64,000 nucleotides of DNA, taken from contig NZ_JACVOR010000001.1 of the NCBI RefSeq assembly GCF_018882295.1, positions 682,001 through 746,000 on the forward strand, in the 5' to 3' direction. This DNA is from Polynucleobacter sp. 80A-SIGWE. GTDB lineage: Bacteria > Pseudomonadota > Gammaproteobacteria > Burkholderiales > Burkholderiaceae. The notes beneath the pieces are model-generated. The model was not told the origin of the DNA. It ran no database searches and saw only the letters and a program-made list of their open reading frames with translations. Positions within the stretch are counted from its first letter, which is position 1; each line of letters starts with the position of its first letter. A program made the translations under genes and the position numbers. Below, one piece after another: positions 26,832 to 38,210 of the stretch.

Positions 26832-26957
26832 CAGCCTCAACGGGTATGCTTATAGATACCCGTGGCACTACTAATAACTTAATTGGAGACAGTTAGCGAA
26901 AGCTAAATTGCACTGAACATCTTTACGTTCGGGCGGTGTAATTAACTATAAATTTCT
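26832..26957 (+). promoter_or_regulatory. Structured leader of oxc, unknown class
   Basis: Three hairpins fit in the leader. The first is ACGGGTAT/ATACCCGT (26840-26863, 8 bp). The second is TTAGC-GAAA-GCTAA (26893-26906), with a GNRA tetraloop. The third is a two-part stem, ATTGCAC/GTGTAAT (26907-26913 with 26936-26942), with inner TGAAC/GTTCG (26914-26918 with 26927-26931). The 20 nt before the oxc ATG have no Shine-Dalgarno sequence. It could be a metabolite- or protein-responsive element, or just mRNA-stabilising structure. I do not match it to a known riboswitch. Confidence 0.45.
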
Positions 26958-28667
26958 ATGACAACAGATAATCAAAATACCCAAGTCACCGATGGCTTCC
27001 ATCTCGTTATCGATGCTTTAAAAGCAAATGACCTAGATACTATTTTTGGTCTCGTTGGTATTCCAATTACTGACTTATGCCGCTTGGCTCAAGCCGAAGG
27101 ATTGCGCTTCATTGGTTTCCGTCACGAACAGCATGCAGGTAACGCTGCAGCAATTGCTGGTTACATGACTCAAAAGCCTGGTATTTGTATGACTGTGTCA
27201 GCGCCTGGTTTCTTGAATGGCTTAACAGCGTTAGCTAATGCTACTGTGAACTGTTTTCCAATGATTTTGATTTCTGGTTCAAGCGAACGTGAAATCGTTG
27301 ACTTGCAGCAGGGTGATTACGAAGAGATGGATCAGCTCAATGCTGCTAAGCCATATTGCAAAGCTGCATATCGTATTAATCACATCGAAGATATCGGCAT
27401 TGGTTTTGCGCGCGCTATTCGTGCAGCCGTTTCTGGTCGTCCTGGCGGCGTGTACTTAGATTTGCCTGCACAATTATTGGCTCAAACAATGCCAGTAGAA
27501 GAAGCTAAGAAATCCATCTTCAAAGTAATCGATCCAATTCCACGTCAAATTCCTGCAGCTGATGCTGTAGAGCGCGCTTTGAATGTATTGAAGGGTGCTA
27601 AGCGCCCATTGATCCTCTTGGGTAAAGGCGCTGCTTACGCTCAGGCTGATAAAGAGATTCGTGACTTGATCGAAAAATCTGGCATCCCTTACTTGCCAAT
27701 GTCGATGGCTAAAGGCTTGTTGCCGGACAATCATCCACAATCTGCTTCTGCTGCACGTTCATTTGTACTTGCTGAAGCTGATGCGGTGATGTTGGTTGGT
27801 GCGCGTTTGAACTGGCTGCTTGCGCACGGTAAAGGTAAGACATGGGGTAAAGATCCTAAGAAATTTATCCAAATCGATATTCAGGCAAACGAAGTTGATA
27901 GCAACGTACAAATCGATGCTCCATTGATTGGTGATATCGGTTCTGTTGTTGGCGAGCTCCTCAAAGGTATTGCTGCTGTTCCGAAGCCAAGCGCTGAGTG
28001 GATTGGCGCAATCAATGAGAAGAAAGATAAGAACTTGGCGAAGATGGCTGAGACTCTTGCTAAAGAAGCTTCACCAATGAACTTCCATGGTGCTTTGCGT
28101 GCGATTCGCGATGTGATCAAGAAGAACCCAGATGTGAACCTGGTTAACGAAGGTGCAAATACACTCGACTATTGCCGCGCAATTGTGGACATGTATAAGC
28201 CACGTAAACGTTTCGATTCCGGTACTTGGGGAATTATGGGTATTGGTATGGGCTACGCCATTGGTGCTGCAGTAACTAGCGGCTTGCCAACAGTTGCAGT
28301 TGAGGGTGATAGCGCATTTGGTTTTAGCGGTATGGAGTTGGAGACAATTTGCCGTTACAACCTGCCAATTACTACCGTCGTATTTAATAACAACGGTGTG
28401 TATCGCGGTACTGACGTAAATCCAACTGGTGGTGCAGATGTTGCTCCAACAGTATTCGTTAAAAATGCCCGTTACGACAAGATGATTGAGGCGTTTGGTG
28501 GCGTTGGTTACTACGTAACTACTCCGGCTGAGTTAGAAGCTGCTTTGACTAAAGCGATTGCTGAAGGTAAGCCCGCTTTGATTAATGCCGTGATTGATGA
28601 GACAGCTGGTACAGAGAGTGGACGTTTGACTAACTTGAACCCATCAACTGCAGCAGGTAAGAAGTAA
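26958..28667 (+). CDS. oxc: Oxalyl-CoA decarboxylase
   Basis: The 569-aa thiamine-diphosphate enzyme converts oxalyl-CoA to formyl-CoA and CO2. Glu57 in [11 protein letters not shown] is the cofactor-activating glutamate, and the ThDP/Mg2+ motif runs from [12 protein letters not shown] (449-460) to NNNGVYRG. The length matches the Oxalobacter enzyme (568). Codon use is strongly biased to GGT/CGT/AAC-type codons, suggesting high expression. It is followed 76 bp later by frc, its CoA-transferase partner. There is no clear ribosome site before the ATG, unlike frc, which has AAGGAG. Confidence 0.95.
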   Translation: MTTDNQNTQVTDGFHLVIDALKANDLDTIFGLVGIPITDLCRLAQAEGLRFIGFRHEQHAGNAAAIAGYMTQKPGICMTVSAPGFLNGLTALANATVNCFPMILISGSSEREIVDLQQGDYEEMDQLNAAKPYCKAAYRINHIEDIGIGFARAIRAAVSGRPGGVYLDLPAQLLAQTMPVEEAKKSIFKVIDPIPRQIPAADAVERALNVLKGAKRPLILLGKGAAYAQADKEIRDLIEKSGIPYLPMSMAKGLLPDNHPQSASAARSFVLAEADAVMLVGARLNWLLAHGKGKTWGKDPKKFIQIDIQANEVDSNVQIDAPLIGDIGSVVGELLKGIAAVPKPSAEWIGAINEKKDKNLAKMAETLAKEASPMNFHGALRAIRDVIKKNPDVNLVNEGANTLDYCRAIVDMYKPRKRFDSGTWGIMGIGMGYAIGAAVTSGLPTVAVEGDSAFGFSGMELETICRYNLPITTVVFNNNGVYRGTDVNPTGGADVAPTVFVKNARYDKMIEAFGGVGYYVTTPAELEAALTKAIAEGKPALINAVIDETAGTESGRLTNLNPSTAAGKK

Positions 28668-28743
28668 TCCGAAAGCAATTAATAAGTAATTTTTTAAGAA
28701 CAAATTTAGCAATACACAAGAAAGACTTTAAGGAGAATCAAAT

Positions 28744-29994
28744 ATGACTAAACCATTAGACGGCATTCGTATCATCGACTTCACACACGTACAAGCAGGT
28801 CCTGCATGTACCCAGCTATTGGCTTGGTACGGCGCAGACGTGATCAAGGTAGAGCGCCCAGGTTCTGGCGACGTAACTCGTAGCCAGTTGCGCGATATCC
28901 CAGGCGCAGATGCTTTGTACTTCACGATGTTGAACGGTAACAAGCGTTCTTTGACTTTGGATACTAAGACTCAAGAAGGTAAAGAAGTTTTAGAGAAGAT
29001 GATCAAGACTTCTGATGTGATGGTTGAGAACTTTGGTCCAGGCGCTTTGGATCGTATGGGTTTTAGCTGGGCGCGTATTCAGGAATTAAATCCAAAGATG
29101 ATCATGGCATCTGTAAAAGGCTTTAGCGATGGCCACTCATATGAAGACTTAAAAGTGTATGAGAACGTTGCTCAGTGTGCTGGCGGTGCCGCTTCTACAA
29201 CTGGTTTCTGGGATGGTCCTCCAACAGTTTCTGCTGCCGCTTTGGGCGATAGCAACACTGGTATGCATTTGGCGATTGGTATTTTGACTGCATTGATGCA
29301 GCGTCAAAAAACTGGCAAAGGTCAAAAAGTATCTTGCTCAATGCAAGACGCTGTATTGAACTTGTGCCGTGTGAAGTTGCGCGACCAACAACGTTTGGAC
29401 AAAGTTGGCTACCTCGAAGAGTATCCACAGTATCCACACGGTACATTCTCTGACGTAGTTCCACGTGGCGGTAACGCTGGTGGTGGCGGTCAGCCAGGTT
29501 GGGTGTTGAAGTGTAAGGGCTGGGAAACAGATCCAAATGCTTACATCTACTTCACTATTCAAGGTCATGCTTGGGAGCCAATTACTAAAGCTTTGGGCAA
29601 ACCAGAGTGGGCAACAGATCCTGCATATATGACAGCTGAAGCACGTCAAGACAAGATCTTTGACATCTTCGCAACAATTGAAGAGTGGCTCAAAGACAAA
29701 ACTAAGTACGAGGCTGTGGATATCCTCCGTAAGTTCGATATTCCTTGCGCACCAGTTCTCTCAATGAAGGAATTGGCTGCATCTCCTGACTTGCGTAAGA
29801 GCGGTTCTATCGTTGAAGTTGACCACAAGGTTCGTGGTAAGTACTTGACAATCGGTAGCCCAATCAAGTTCTCTGATTTGAAGATCGATGTTGGTCCATC
29901 ACCAGTATTGGGTGAGCATACCGATGAAGTATTGAAAGATCTTGGCTATAGCGCCGATGACATCGCTAAGTTGCATGCAGCAAAAGCGGTTTAA
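28744..29994 (+). CDS. frc: Formyl-CoA:oxalate CoA-transferase
   Basis: The 416-aa class III CoA-transferase moves CoA from formyl-CoA to oxalate, feeding Oxc. The start [23 protein letters not shown], the catalytic Asp169 (LGDSNTG) and the glycine loop GGGGQPGW align with Oxalobacter Frc. Trp48 of that enzyme is replaced by Gln48 here (TRSQLRD). The protein is about 12 residues shorter than the 428-aa Oxalobacter enzyme because a loop before VPRGG is shorter. A strong AAGGAG site precedes the ATG, and an intrinsic terminator follows at 30025. Confidence 0.94.
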   Translation: MTKPLDGIRIIDFTHVQAGPACTQLLAWYGADVIKVERPGSGDVTRSQLRDIPGADALYFTMLNGNKRSLTLDTKTQEGKEVLEKMIKTSDVMVENFGPGALDRMGFSWARIQELNPKMIMASVKGFSDGHSYEDLKVYENVAQCAGGAASTTGFWDGPPTVSAAALGDSNTGMHLAIGILTALMQRQKTGKGQKVSCSMQDAVLNLCRVKLRDQQRLDKVGYLEEYPQYPHGTFSDVVPRGGNAGGGGQPGWVLKCKGWETDPNAYIYFTIQGHAWEPITKALGKPEWATDPAYMTAEARQDKIFDIFATIEEWLKDKTKYEAVDILRKFDIPCAPVLSMKELAASPDLRKSGSIVEVDHKVRGKYLTIGSPIKFSDLKIDVGPSPVLGEHTDEVLKDLGYSADDIAKLHAAKAV

Positions 29995-30024
29995 TAATAA
30001 TTAGTATTACTTGTTTTAGTTTTG

Positions 30025-30051
30025 AAGGCGCTCCTTGTGAGCGCCTTTTTT
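30025..30051 (+). terminator. Intrinsic terminator after frc
   Basis: AAGGCGCTC and GAGCGCCTT form a 9-bp stem around CTTGT, followed by a run of T. It separates the oxc-frc pair from the PAS gene. Confidence 0.88.
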
Positions 30052-30089
30052 ATTTACCTAGATCAAGCTAATGTCTATAGACTGACAGT

Positions 30090-30512
30090 ATGAAAACGAA
30101 TATAGATTTAAACCAACTGCTTGACTGCATTGGTGACGCTGTAGTTGTTGCAGATGCCCATGAAAAGATTGTTCTTTGGAACGCTGCTGCCACCAGAATT
30201 TTTGGTTACTTGGAAGAAGAGGCGCTCGGCAATACCTTGGATTTAATAGTTCCCGAGCGCCAACGCCAAAAGCATAGCGAGGGTTACAGCAAATCGATGG
30301 AGACGGGTACAACCCGTTATGGAACTTCATTATTAAAAGTCCCAGCAAAGCACAAAGATGGACATACCTTATCCATCGCCTTTACCGTGGGTATGTTGTT
30401 TGATGAGAAACATCAGGCCAATGGTGTGGCAGCAGTGATTCGTGACGAGACTGAGCGTTTTACTGAAGAAAGGGCTCTTAAAAAGCGGCTTTCTGATCTT
30501 GAAAATCAATAA
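30090..30512 (+). CDS. Stand-alone PAS-domain protein
   Basis: The 140-aa product is a single PAS domain (about 8-125; DAVVVADAHEKIVLWNAAATRIFGY) with a short charged coil at the end. It has no kinase, cyclase or DNA-binding part, so it would act by binding a partner protein. Placement inside the oxalate module suggests it senses a ligand or redox state for that module; the partner is unknown. It has a CTAGATCAAG-rich gap upstream and its own start after the frc terminator. Confidence 0.8.
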   Translation: MKTNIDLNQLLDCIGDAVVVADAHEKIVLWNAAATRIFGYLEEEALGNTLDLIVPERQRQKHSEGYSKSMETGTTRYGTSLLKVPAKHKDGHTLSIAFTVGMLFDEKHQANGVAAVIRDETERFTEERALKKRLSDLENQ

Positions 30513-30532
30513 ATTTGCACCCAAATAGCTAA

Positions 30533-30564
30533 TATTGGGCATCCCTTGCTAGATGTGCCCAATA
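30533..30564 (+). repeat. Strong hairpin before second frc
   Basis: TATTGGGCATC pairs with GATGTGCCCAATA (one bulged T), an 11-bp stem around CCTTGCTA. No T run follows, so it is not a clear terminator; it may stabilise or punctuate the mRNA between the PAS gene and the second CoA-transferase. Confidence 0.5.
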
Positions 30565-30647
30565 AGTAGGCACGCCATGTTGCACCGCAATCTGTCGCTG
30601 GTAAAATTGGCTTAATTCAAAATTTCAATCTTATTAGGACTTTAATC

Positions 30648-31895
30648 ATGGCAAAAGCATTAGAAGGGGTGAAAATCCTCGACTTTACGCACGTTCAATC
30701 CGGCCCAACTTGTACTCAGTTGCTCGCTTGGTTCGGCGCAGACGTAATCAAGGTAGAGAAATCGGGTGAGGGTGATGCTACTCGCGGTCAATTGCGCGAC
30801 ATCCCTGATGCCGACAGTTTGTATTTCACAATGTTGAACCATAACAAGCGTTCAATCACTGTGAATACGAAGACTCCAAAAGGTAAAGAAATTCTAGAGC
30901 GCTTGATTAAAGAGTGCGATGTTCTTGTTGAGAACTTTGCTCCGGGCGCTTTGGATCGCATGGGTTTTTCTTGGGAACGTATCCAAGAGCTTAATCCGAT
31001 GATGATCATGGCTTCTGTAAAAGGTTTTGGCCCCGGTCCTTACGAAGACTGCAAGGTTTATGAAAACGTAGCACAGTGTGCAGGCGGTTCAGCATCCACT
31101 ACTGGTTTTGATGATGGCCCTCCGATGGTGACTGGTGCTCAGATTGGCGATAGCGGTACTGGCTTGCATTTGGCCCTTGGTATTGTGACTGCACTATATC
31201 AACGTACTCATTCTGGTCGCGGTCAAAAAGTATTGGCGGCGATGCAAGATGCGGTATTGAATTTATGTCGCGTGAAGTTGCGTGATCAACAGCGCCTCGA
31301 GCGCGTTGGCCTGATGCAAGAGTATCCGCAGTTCCCTAACGGAGAGTTTGGAGACTCTGTACCCCGTGCTGGTAATGCTTCTGGCGGTGGTCAGCCTGGT
31401 TGGATTGTGAAATGCAAAGGATGGGAAACAGATCCTAATTCCTATATGTATGTCATCGTGCAAGCTCCAGTTTGGGAAGCAATTTGCAAGGTAATCGGTC
31501 GTGAAGATTGGATTACAGATGTGCGTTTCGCTTCACCAATGGCTCGCTTGCCACACTTGATGGAAATCTTCGGTGAAATTGAAAAATGGACAATGACTAA
31601 GACGAAGTTTGAAGTCATGGACATTTTGAATAAATACGATATTCCTTGCGGTCCAATTTTGTCGATGAAAGAAATCGCAGAAGAGCCAGCGTTACGTGCT
31701 ACTGGAACAGTTGTTGAAGTGGATCATCCAATTCGTGGCAAGTACCTGACTGTGGGTAATCCAATCAAGATGTCTGATAGCCCAACTGATGTGACTCGTT
31801 CACCATTGCTTGGTGAGCATACCGATGAGATTCTTAGTGAGCTTGGCTTTACTACTGATGAGTTGATTGCTCTTCGTCACGATAAGGTAATCTAA
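30648..31895 (+). CDS. Second formyl-CoA transferase-like CoA-transferase
   Basis: The 415-aa product is a paralogue of frc (start [23 protein letters not shown]) with catalytic Asp168 (IGDSGTG) and the SGGGQPGW glycine loop. It has Gln48 instead of Trp48, like the first copy. The substrate may be oxalate with another CoA donor, such as acetyl- or succinyl-CoA, by analogy to YfdW/UctC paralogues; this is inference. The next gene starts 1 bp after its stop, indicating coupled expression with the formyl-transferring protein. Confidence 0.88.
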   Translation: MAKALEGVKILDFTHVQSGPTCTQLLAWFGADVIKVEKSGEGDATRGQLRDIPDADSLYFTMLNHNKRSITVNTKTPKGKEILERLIKECDVLVENFAPGALDRMGFSWERIQELNPMMIMASVKGFGPGPYEDCKVYENVAQCAGGSASTTGFDDGPPMVTGAQIGDSGTGLHLALGIVTALYQRTHSGRGQKVLAAMQDAVLNLCRVKLRDQQRLERVGLMQEYPQFPNGEFGDSVPRAGNASGGGQPGWIVKCKGWETDPNSYMYVIVQAPVWEAICKVIGREDWITDVRFASPMARLPHLMEIFGEIEKWTMTKTKFEVMDILNKYDIPCGPILSMKEIAEEPALRATGTVVEVDHPIRGKYLTVGNPIKMSDSPTDVTRSPLLGEHTDEILSELGFTTDELIALRHDKVI

Positions 31896-31896
31896 G

Positions 31897-32829
31897 ATGC
31901 GGGTTGCGTTGATTGGAAGTGCGGATTTTGGCAAGGCGGCTTTAGAGGCCTTTTTAGATCGCGGCGATGAAGTTGTTGCCGTGTTCTGTCCGCCGGATAA
32001 TCCGAAATCAACCAAGCCTGAAGTACTCAAAGAGGCGGCGATTGCAAGAGGCTTAACCCCCTTGCAATTCTCCTCCCTTAAAGGCCCTGAGGCAGCGCAA
32101 GCAATGATTGATAGCAAGGCTGATATCTGTGTGATGGCCTATGTACTTCAGTTCGTACCACAAGAGCTTTGCAAGATTCCGAAGCATGGCACTATTCAGT
32201 ATCACCCTTCGCTCTTACCTAAGTACCGTGGTCCAAGCGCCATTAATTGGGCGATTGCTTTGGGTGAGGAGAAGACGGGTTTAACTATCTTCCGTCCATC
32301 TGATGGCTTGGATGAAGGCGAAGTCATTTTGCAAAAAGAAGTAGCAATTGCGCCTGATGACACTTTGGGAAAAGTCTACTTTGATAAATTGTTCCCATTA
32401 GGTGTTCGGGCCTTACTTGAAGCTGCTGATCTGGTGATTGCGAATAAACATCAAGAAATTGTTCAAGACGAATCGCAGGCAAATTACGAAGGTTGGTTTG
32501 ATGCGAATGTCGCTCAAATTCATTGGGCTACTCACATTAGTCAGATCTACAACTTAATTCGTGCATGCAATCCTGCGCCTGGCGCTTGGACTAAGTTCGG
32601 CGAGCAAAAGGTTCAGATTTATGACTGCCATAAGCATGTAGCAGCTACTTTTGGCGCTGTAAAAGGCAAGCCTGGTGAAGTCACTCAAATTACTTTAGAT
32701 TCTTTCTTTGTCACCTGCCATGGTGGGCAAATCGAGGTCCTCAAAGCAAAAGGCGCCGCTGGAAAAGTAACCGGCGCTGAATTGGCTAAAGAGTTGAATT
32801 TAGAAGCGGGTCAGTTTTTTACTCTGTAA
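31897..32829 (+). CDS. Folate formyltransferase/hydrolase-like protein (FDH N-domain type)
   Basis: The 310-aa product has the Fmt-type fold. An N-terminal formyltransferase core (about 1-190) contains YHPSLLPKYRGPSAINWA and DGLDEG; the C-terminal OXB-like domain covers about 205-300. The closest resemblance is the N-terminal domain of 10-formyl-tetrahydrofolate dehydrogenase, not tRNA formyltransferase: INWAIALGEEKTGLTIF and NLIRACNPAPGAWT match that group. Catalytic His103 and Asp139 keep the family spacing of 36, while the usual Asn of Fmt is Gln101. It starts 1 bp after the second frc. Handling of formyl groups from formyl-CoA is inferred. Confidence 0.8.
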   Translation: MRVALIGSADFGKAALEAFLDRGDEVVAVFCPPDNPKSTKPEVLKEAAIARGLTPLQFSSLKGPEAAQAMIDSKADICVMAYVLQFVPQELCKIPKHGTIQYHPSLLPKYRGPSAINWAIALGEEKTGLTIFRPSDGLDEGEVILQKEVAIAPDDTLGKVYFDKLFPLGVRALLEAADLVIANKHQEIVQDESQANYEGWFDANVAQIHWATHISQIYNLIRACNPAPGAWTKFGEQKVQIYDCHKHVAATFGAVKGKPGEVTQITLDSFFVTCHGGQIEVLKAKGAAGKVTGAELAKELNLEAGQFFTL

Positions 32830-32857
32830 TTCACAGCGTGAATCCAATACCTAGAAA

Positions 32858-34567
<1,710 letters not shown>

Positions 34568-34575
<8 letters not shown>

Positions 34576-34756
34576 TCGAGTACACGTAAGCGCGTTGCTT
34601 TAATTTGGCTGCCTTAGCACGACGTTGATCTTCGGTAGTCAAAGGCTCTTTATCCCAAAGGAGTGCGCGACCAGCTTGCTGGCCCGCTTCGAGCTCAGGC
34701 TTCTCAGATTTGAGCTCATTTAAGAACTGGGTGAATTCGGATGTATATCTAGCCAT
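34568..34756 (-). CDS. DUF3460-family small protein
   Basis: The 62-aa product (MARYTSEFTQFLNELKSEKP) matches a small conserved betaproteobacterial family without known function, often just before scpA. The frame allows earlier starts, but AGGA at the right distance favours ATG 34756. It is rich in charged residues (Lys/Arg near the C-terminus), with no membrane segment. Confidence 0.75.
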
Positions 34757-34905
34757 CATATTTCCTAAAATTCTCAATTAATTCAATAACTTGCAAAAAT
34801 TACTGCGTAGCAATTATCTGCCAGCCCATCATTATTAACGATTTTTCCTACAAACCTGCCGACTTTTTGGCCAATTCTTAGAAATTACCCTATTTGGGGT
34901 CGTTT

Positions 34906-36576
34906 TTAGAGGTTTGCTGCTAATAAAGCCTCGATTTGGGGCGCTTCGACCCGGGTCATGAGGTGTTTATAGGCTTTGATCGGATTTTGGCTGGAGAGAG
35001 GTGTTTTAACGTCATTCCAGGTCATGGCTGGGACTGAGAGGAAGTCTTCAACTCCGGCTGTGACCTGAGGCAGCACTGGCTTCAGATAGAGGCTCAATAA
35101 ACGGAATGCCTCTAAGGTGATGCTGCAGACCCGCTGTAAGTCAGCTTCACGCTCAGGATCTTTAGCGATTTCCCAAGGCTTGTTTTCGTCAACAAAGGCA
35201 TTGACCTTGTCGGCTAGCTCCATGATCGTGCGCAATGCTTTTGCATATTCACGTGCCTCATATAGCTCAGCAATTTTTTCACTAGCAGATGCAATCTCAG
35301 TCAGTAATGGATTACTCATTGCTGCATCAGAAACTACACCGCCAAAACGCTTCACCAAGAAGCCGGCGCTGCGACTTGCGATATTGATGTACTTACCCAA
35401 TAGATCGCTGTTTACTCGAGCAACAAAGTCTTGAAGATTTAAATCCAAATCTTCCATGCTGTCATTGAGTTTGGTTGCAAAGTAATAGCGGAACCATTCA
35501 GGATTAAATCCAGATTCAATTACGCTGTGTGCGGAAATTAAAGTGCCACGTGACTTACTCATCTTCTCGCCATCAACAGTGAGGAAGCCATGAGCAAATA
35601 CATTGGTTGGGGTGCGATAGCCTGCAAAGTGCAGGGTCGCTGGCCAAAAGAGTGTGTGGAAATACAGAATATCTTTGCCGATGAAATGGTACTGCTCGGT
35701 AGTCGTATCAGGTCGGACCCATTCCTCAAAGTTCAGGCCTTTACTCTGGCAGTAGTTGAGGAAGCTGGCGTAATAGCCAATTGGCGCATCAAGCCATACA
35801 TAGAAGTATTTGCCTGGTGCATCAGGGATTTCAAAGCCAAAGTAGGGCGCATCTCGAGAGATGTCCCAGTCCCCAAGCTTGCTATCTCCGGGCTGCCCAA
35901 CCCATTCTTTCATCTTGTTGCGAGCTTCTGGTTGCAAGGGAGTTTTTACTTGGGTCCACTCGCGCAAGAATGTCTCGCAGCGTGGATCCGATAACTTGAA
36001 AAAGTAATGATCGGAAACTTTTTTAATCGGTGTTGCACCACTCACTACGGAGAATGGATTCTTTAAATCGGTTGGAGAGTAAGTTGCTCCGCATTTTTCG
36101 CAAGAGTCGCCGTATTGATCTTTAGCGCCACACTTAGGGCACTCACCTTTAATAAAGCGATCCGGCAAAAACATTTCTTTAACGGGGTCATAGGCTTGCT
36201 CGATTGCACGCTTTTCAATCAGACCTGCATCACGAAGTTTGAGGTAGATGCTTTGAGACAGCTTTTCATTCTCAGGACTATCTGTCGTGTAGTAGTTATC
36301 AAATGAGATTAAGAAATCATCAAAGTCGCGTTTGTGCTCTTTCCAAACATTGGCGATGAGTTCTTTAGGAGTGAGACCCTCTTTTTCAGCGCGCAACATA
36401 ATCGGCGTGCCGTGGGTGTCATCTGCACCAACGTAATGCACTTCGTGACCACGCATTCTTTGGAAGCGAACCCAAATATCCGTCTGGACATATTCCACCA
36501 AATGCCCAATATGAATCTGGCCATTGGCGTATGGCAGGGCGGAGGTAACTAGCAGGCGACGTTTGGGGCTACTCAT
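34906..36576 (-). CDS. metG: Methionyl-tRNA synthetase (short form)
   Basis: The 556-aa class I synthetase charges tRNA-Met. It carries HIGH at 22-25, a zinc knuckle [18 protein letters not shown] (about 145-162) and KMSKS near 333-337. The anticodon-binding helical domain follows to the end. The C-terminal EMAP-like tRNA-binding/dimerisation domain of the 677-aa E. coli enzyme is absent, and no frame for it is seen in the 149 bp downstream. Short forms exist in other bacteria and are active. Confidence 0.94.
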   Translation of the reverse strand: MSSPKRRLLVTSALPYANGQIHIGHLVEYVQTDIWVRFQRMRGHEVHYVGADDTHGTPIMLRAEKEGLTPKELIANVWKEHKRDFDDFLISFDNYYTTDSPENEKLSQSIYLKLRDAGLIEKRAIEQAYDPVKEMFLPDRFIKGECPKCGAKDQYGDSCEKCGATYSPTDLKNPFSVVSGATPIKKVSDHYFFKLSDPRCETFLREWTQVKTPLQPEARNKMKEWVGQPGDSKLGDWDISRDAPYFGFEIPDAPGKYFYVWLDAPIGYYASFLNYCQSKGLNFEEWVRPDTTTEQYHFIGKDILYFHTLFWPATLHFAGYRTPTNVFAHGFLTVDGEKMSKSRGTLISAHSVIESGFNPEWFRYYFATKLNDSMEDLDLNLQDFVARVNSDLLGKYINIASRSAGFLVKRFGGVVSDAAMSNPLLTEIASASEKIAELYEAREYAKALRTIMELADKVNAFVDENKPWEIAKDPEREADLQRVCSITLEAFRLLSLYLKPVLPQVTAGVEDFLSVPAMTWNDVKTPLSSQNPIKAYKHLMTRVEAPQIEALLAANL

Positions 36577-36705
36577 GCGTACTTAAATAGAAATCATTTC
36601 AACAAATGGGAATACAAGATTATGGGGCTTGGGCCCTCACTTCAGCAGCAATTTTAGTCTGCGGTTAAAGTTAATACCGATTTGAACCTATTTAAGAGGC
36701 GTTTT

Positions 36706-37554
36706 ATGGCTTTGCCCCACAACATTCAGATGTCTCACGCTTCCGTGCCTTTAGTGCACGAAGTGCAGGTCATGGATGAGGCGGGGCGTATTAAGACCAC
36801 CCATATTCCTGGGGAGCGCCCCTTAACCATTTATTTGGATAAGCGGGAGGTCGTCACCCTGATGACCTTGGGAAGCGCCCCTGAAGCCCTGGTACTGGGC
36901 TATTTGCGTAATCAGCGCCTAGTAGAGTCGCCTGAAGATATTGCCAGTATCCAGGTGGATTGGGAGACCGATTCAGCAGCCGTAAAGACCCATCGCAGCA
37001 CGGTAGATATTGATGCTCTCACCAGTAAGCGGGTAGTGACTACGGGTTGTGGGCAGGGCACCATGTTTGGTGGCTTGATTGAGGAGATGGCGGAGATTAG
37101 ATTGCCAGATGGCCCTCAATTAACCCAAGAGGCAATAGTCGCCCTCATAGATAGCATTCGAGTTCACGACACCATCTATAAGAAATCTGGCTCCGTACAC
37201 GCTTGCGCTGTATTTGAGAGAGAGGGTAACAATAGCGTCCGTCTACTTCACTTTATTGAGGATGTTGGACGTCACAACGCCGTTGACTCTATCTCCGGCC
37301 TCATGTGGCTCGCCGACAAGCCGGGCAAAGATCTGATCTTCTTTACTACGGGGCGTCTAACCTCAGAGATGGTCATTAAAGGCGCTCAGATGGGCATCCC
37401 ATTCCTGATGACCCGCTCTGGCATGACCTTAATGGGTTTGGAGCTTGCCCGCAAGACTAATCTCACCTTGTTATCTCGCTGTTCCGGGAAGCATTTTGAG
37501 ATCTTCAATGCCCCTGAGAGGGTGATTTTTACCTCCCCGCCTGCCACCTCGTAA
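36706..37554 (+). CDS. fdhD: Formate dehydrogenase accessory sulfurtransferase FdhD
   Basis: The 282-aa product hands sulfur to the molybdenum cofactor of formate dehydrogenase. The [12 protein letters not shown] motif holds the key Cys115; the second Cys of the E. coli CxxC pair is missing, as in many homologues. [12 protein letters not shown] and [11 protein letters not shown] are family blocks. The frame begins at 36682, but AAGAGG at 36694 favours ATG 36706. No formate dehydrogenase is in the window, yet formate from the oxalate module would need one. It is divergent from metG. Confidence 0.93.
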   Translation: MALPHNIQMSHASVPLVHEVQVMDEAGRIKTTHIPGERPLTIYLDKREVVTLMTLGSAPEALVLGYLRNQRLVESPEDIASIQVDWETDSAAVKTHRSTVDIDALTSKRVVTTGCGQGTMFGGLIEEMAEIRLPDGPQLTQEAIVALIDSIRVHDTIYKKSGSVHACAVFEREGNNSVRLLHFIEDVGRHNAVDSISGLMWLADKPGKDLIFFTTGRLTSEMVIKGAQMGIPFLMTRSGMTLMGLELARKTNLTLLSRCSGKHFEIFNAPERVIFTSPPATS

Positions 37555-37595
37555 ATTCGTGGGCATATGGCCTGCGATGGTTTTACAATTCGGCC

Positions 37596-38162
37596 ATGAC
37601 TATTAAATCTGACCACTGGATCCGCCGTATGGGCGAGCAAGGCATGATCAGCCCATTTGAACCTGGGCAGGTCCGCCAAGATGCTGCCGGGCAAAAAATT
37701 GTGAGCTATGGCACTTCAAGCTATGGCTATGACATTCGTTGTGCTGATGAGTTCAAGATCTTCACGAATATCAACAGCACTATCGTTGATCCCAAGAATT
37801 TCGACGAGCAATCGTTTGTGGATTTCAAGGGTCCAGTTTGCATCATTCCTCCAAACTCTTTTGCTTTGGCAAGAACTGTTGAGTACTTCAAGATTCCACG
37901 CAGCGTATTAACGGTTTGCGTTGGTAAGAGCACTTACGCACGTTGCGGCATTATTGTGAACGTCACTCCATTCGAGCCTGAGTGGGAAGGTTACGTTACG
38001 CTCGAGTTTTCTAATACGACTCCATTGCCTGCAAAGATTTATGCCGGTGAGGGATGTGCACAAGTTCTGTTCTTTGAAAGCGATGAAGTGTGTGGCACAT
38101 CGTACAAAGATCGTGGCGGTAAGTATCAAGGCCAAGTCGGCGTAACTCTGCCGAAGACTTAA
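37596..38162 (+). CDS. dcd: dCTP deaminase
   Basis: The 188-aa enzyme deaminates dCTP to dUTP for thymidylate synthesis. [17 protein letters not shown] (about 39-55), [14 protein letters not shown] and the catalytic glutamate region GYVTLEFSN are intact. The length is that of the mono-functional trimeric family. It lies 42 bp after fdhD, with the decarboxylase gene 48 bp downstream. Confidence 0.95.
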   Translation: MTIKSDHWIRRMGEQGMISPFEPGQVRQDAAGQKIVSYGTSSYGYDIRCADEFKIFTNINSTIVDPKNFDEQSFVDFKGPVCIIPPNSFALARTVEYFKIPRSVLTVCVGKSTYARCGIIVNVTPFEPEWEGYVTLEFSNTTPLPAKIYAGEGCAQVLFFESDEVCGTSYKDRGGKYQGQVGVTLPKT

Positions 38163-38210
38163 TCTGCTTAATCTGCTTCATCGCCATATTGGCGACTCTA
38201 AGGGGTGCTC

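Noticed and set aside
29195..29536. 113-codon reverse frame within frc
   Set aside because: It is a shadow of a strongly codon-biased gene with no homology pattern.
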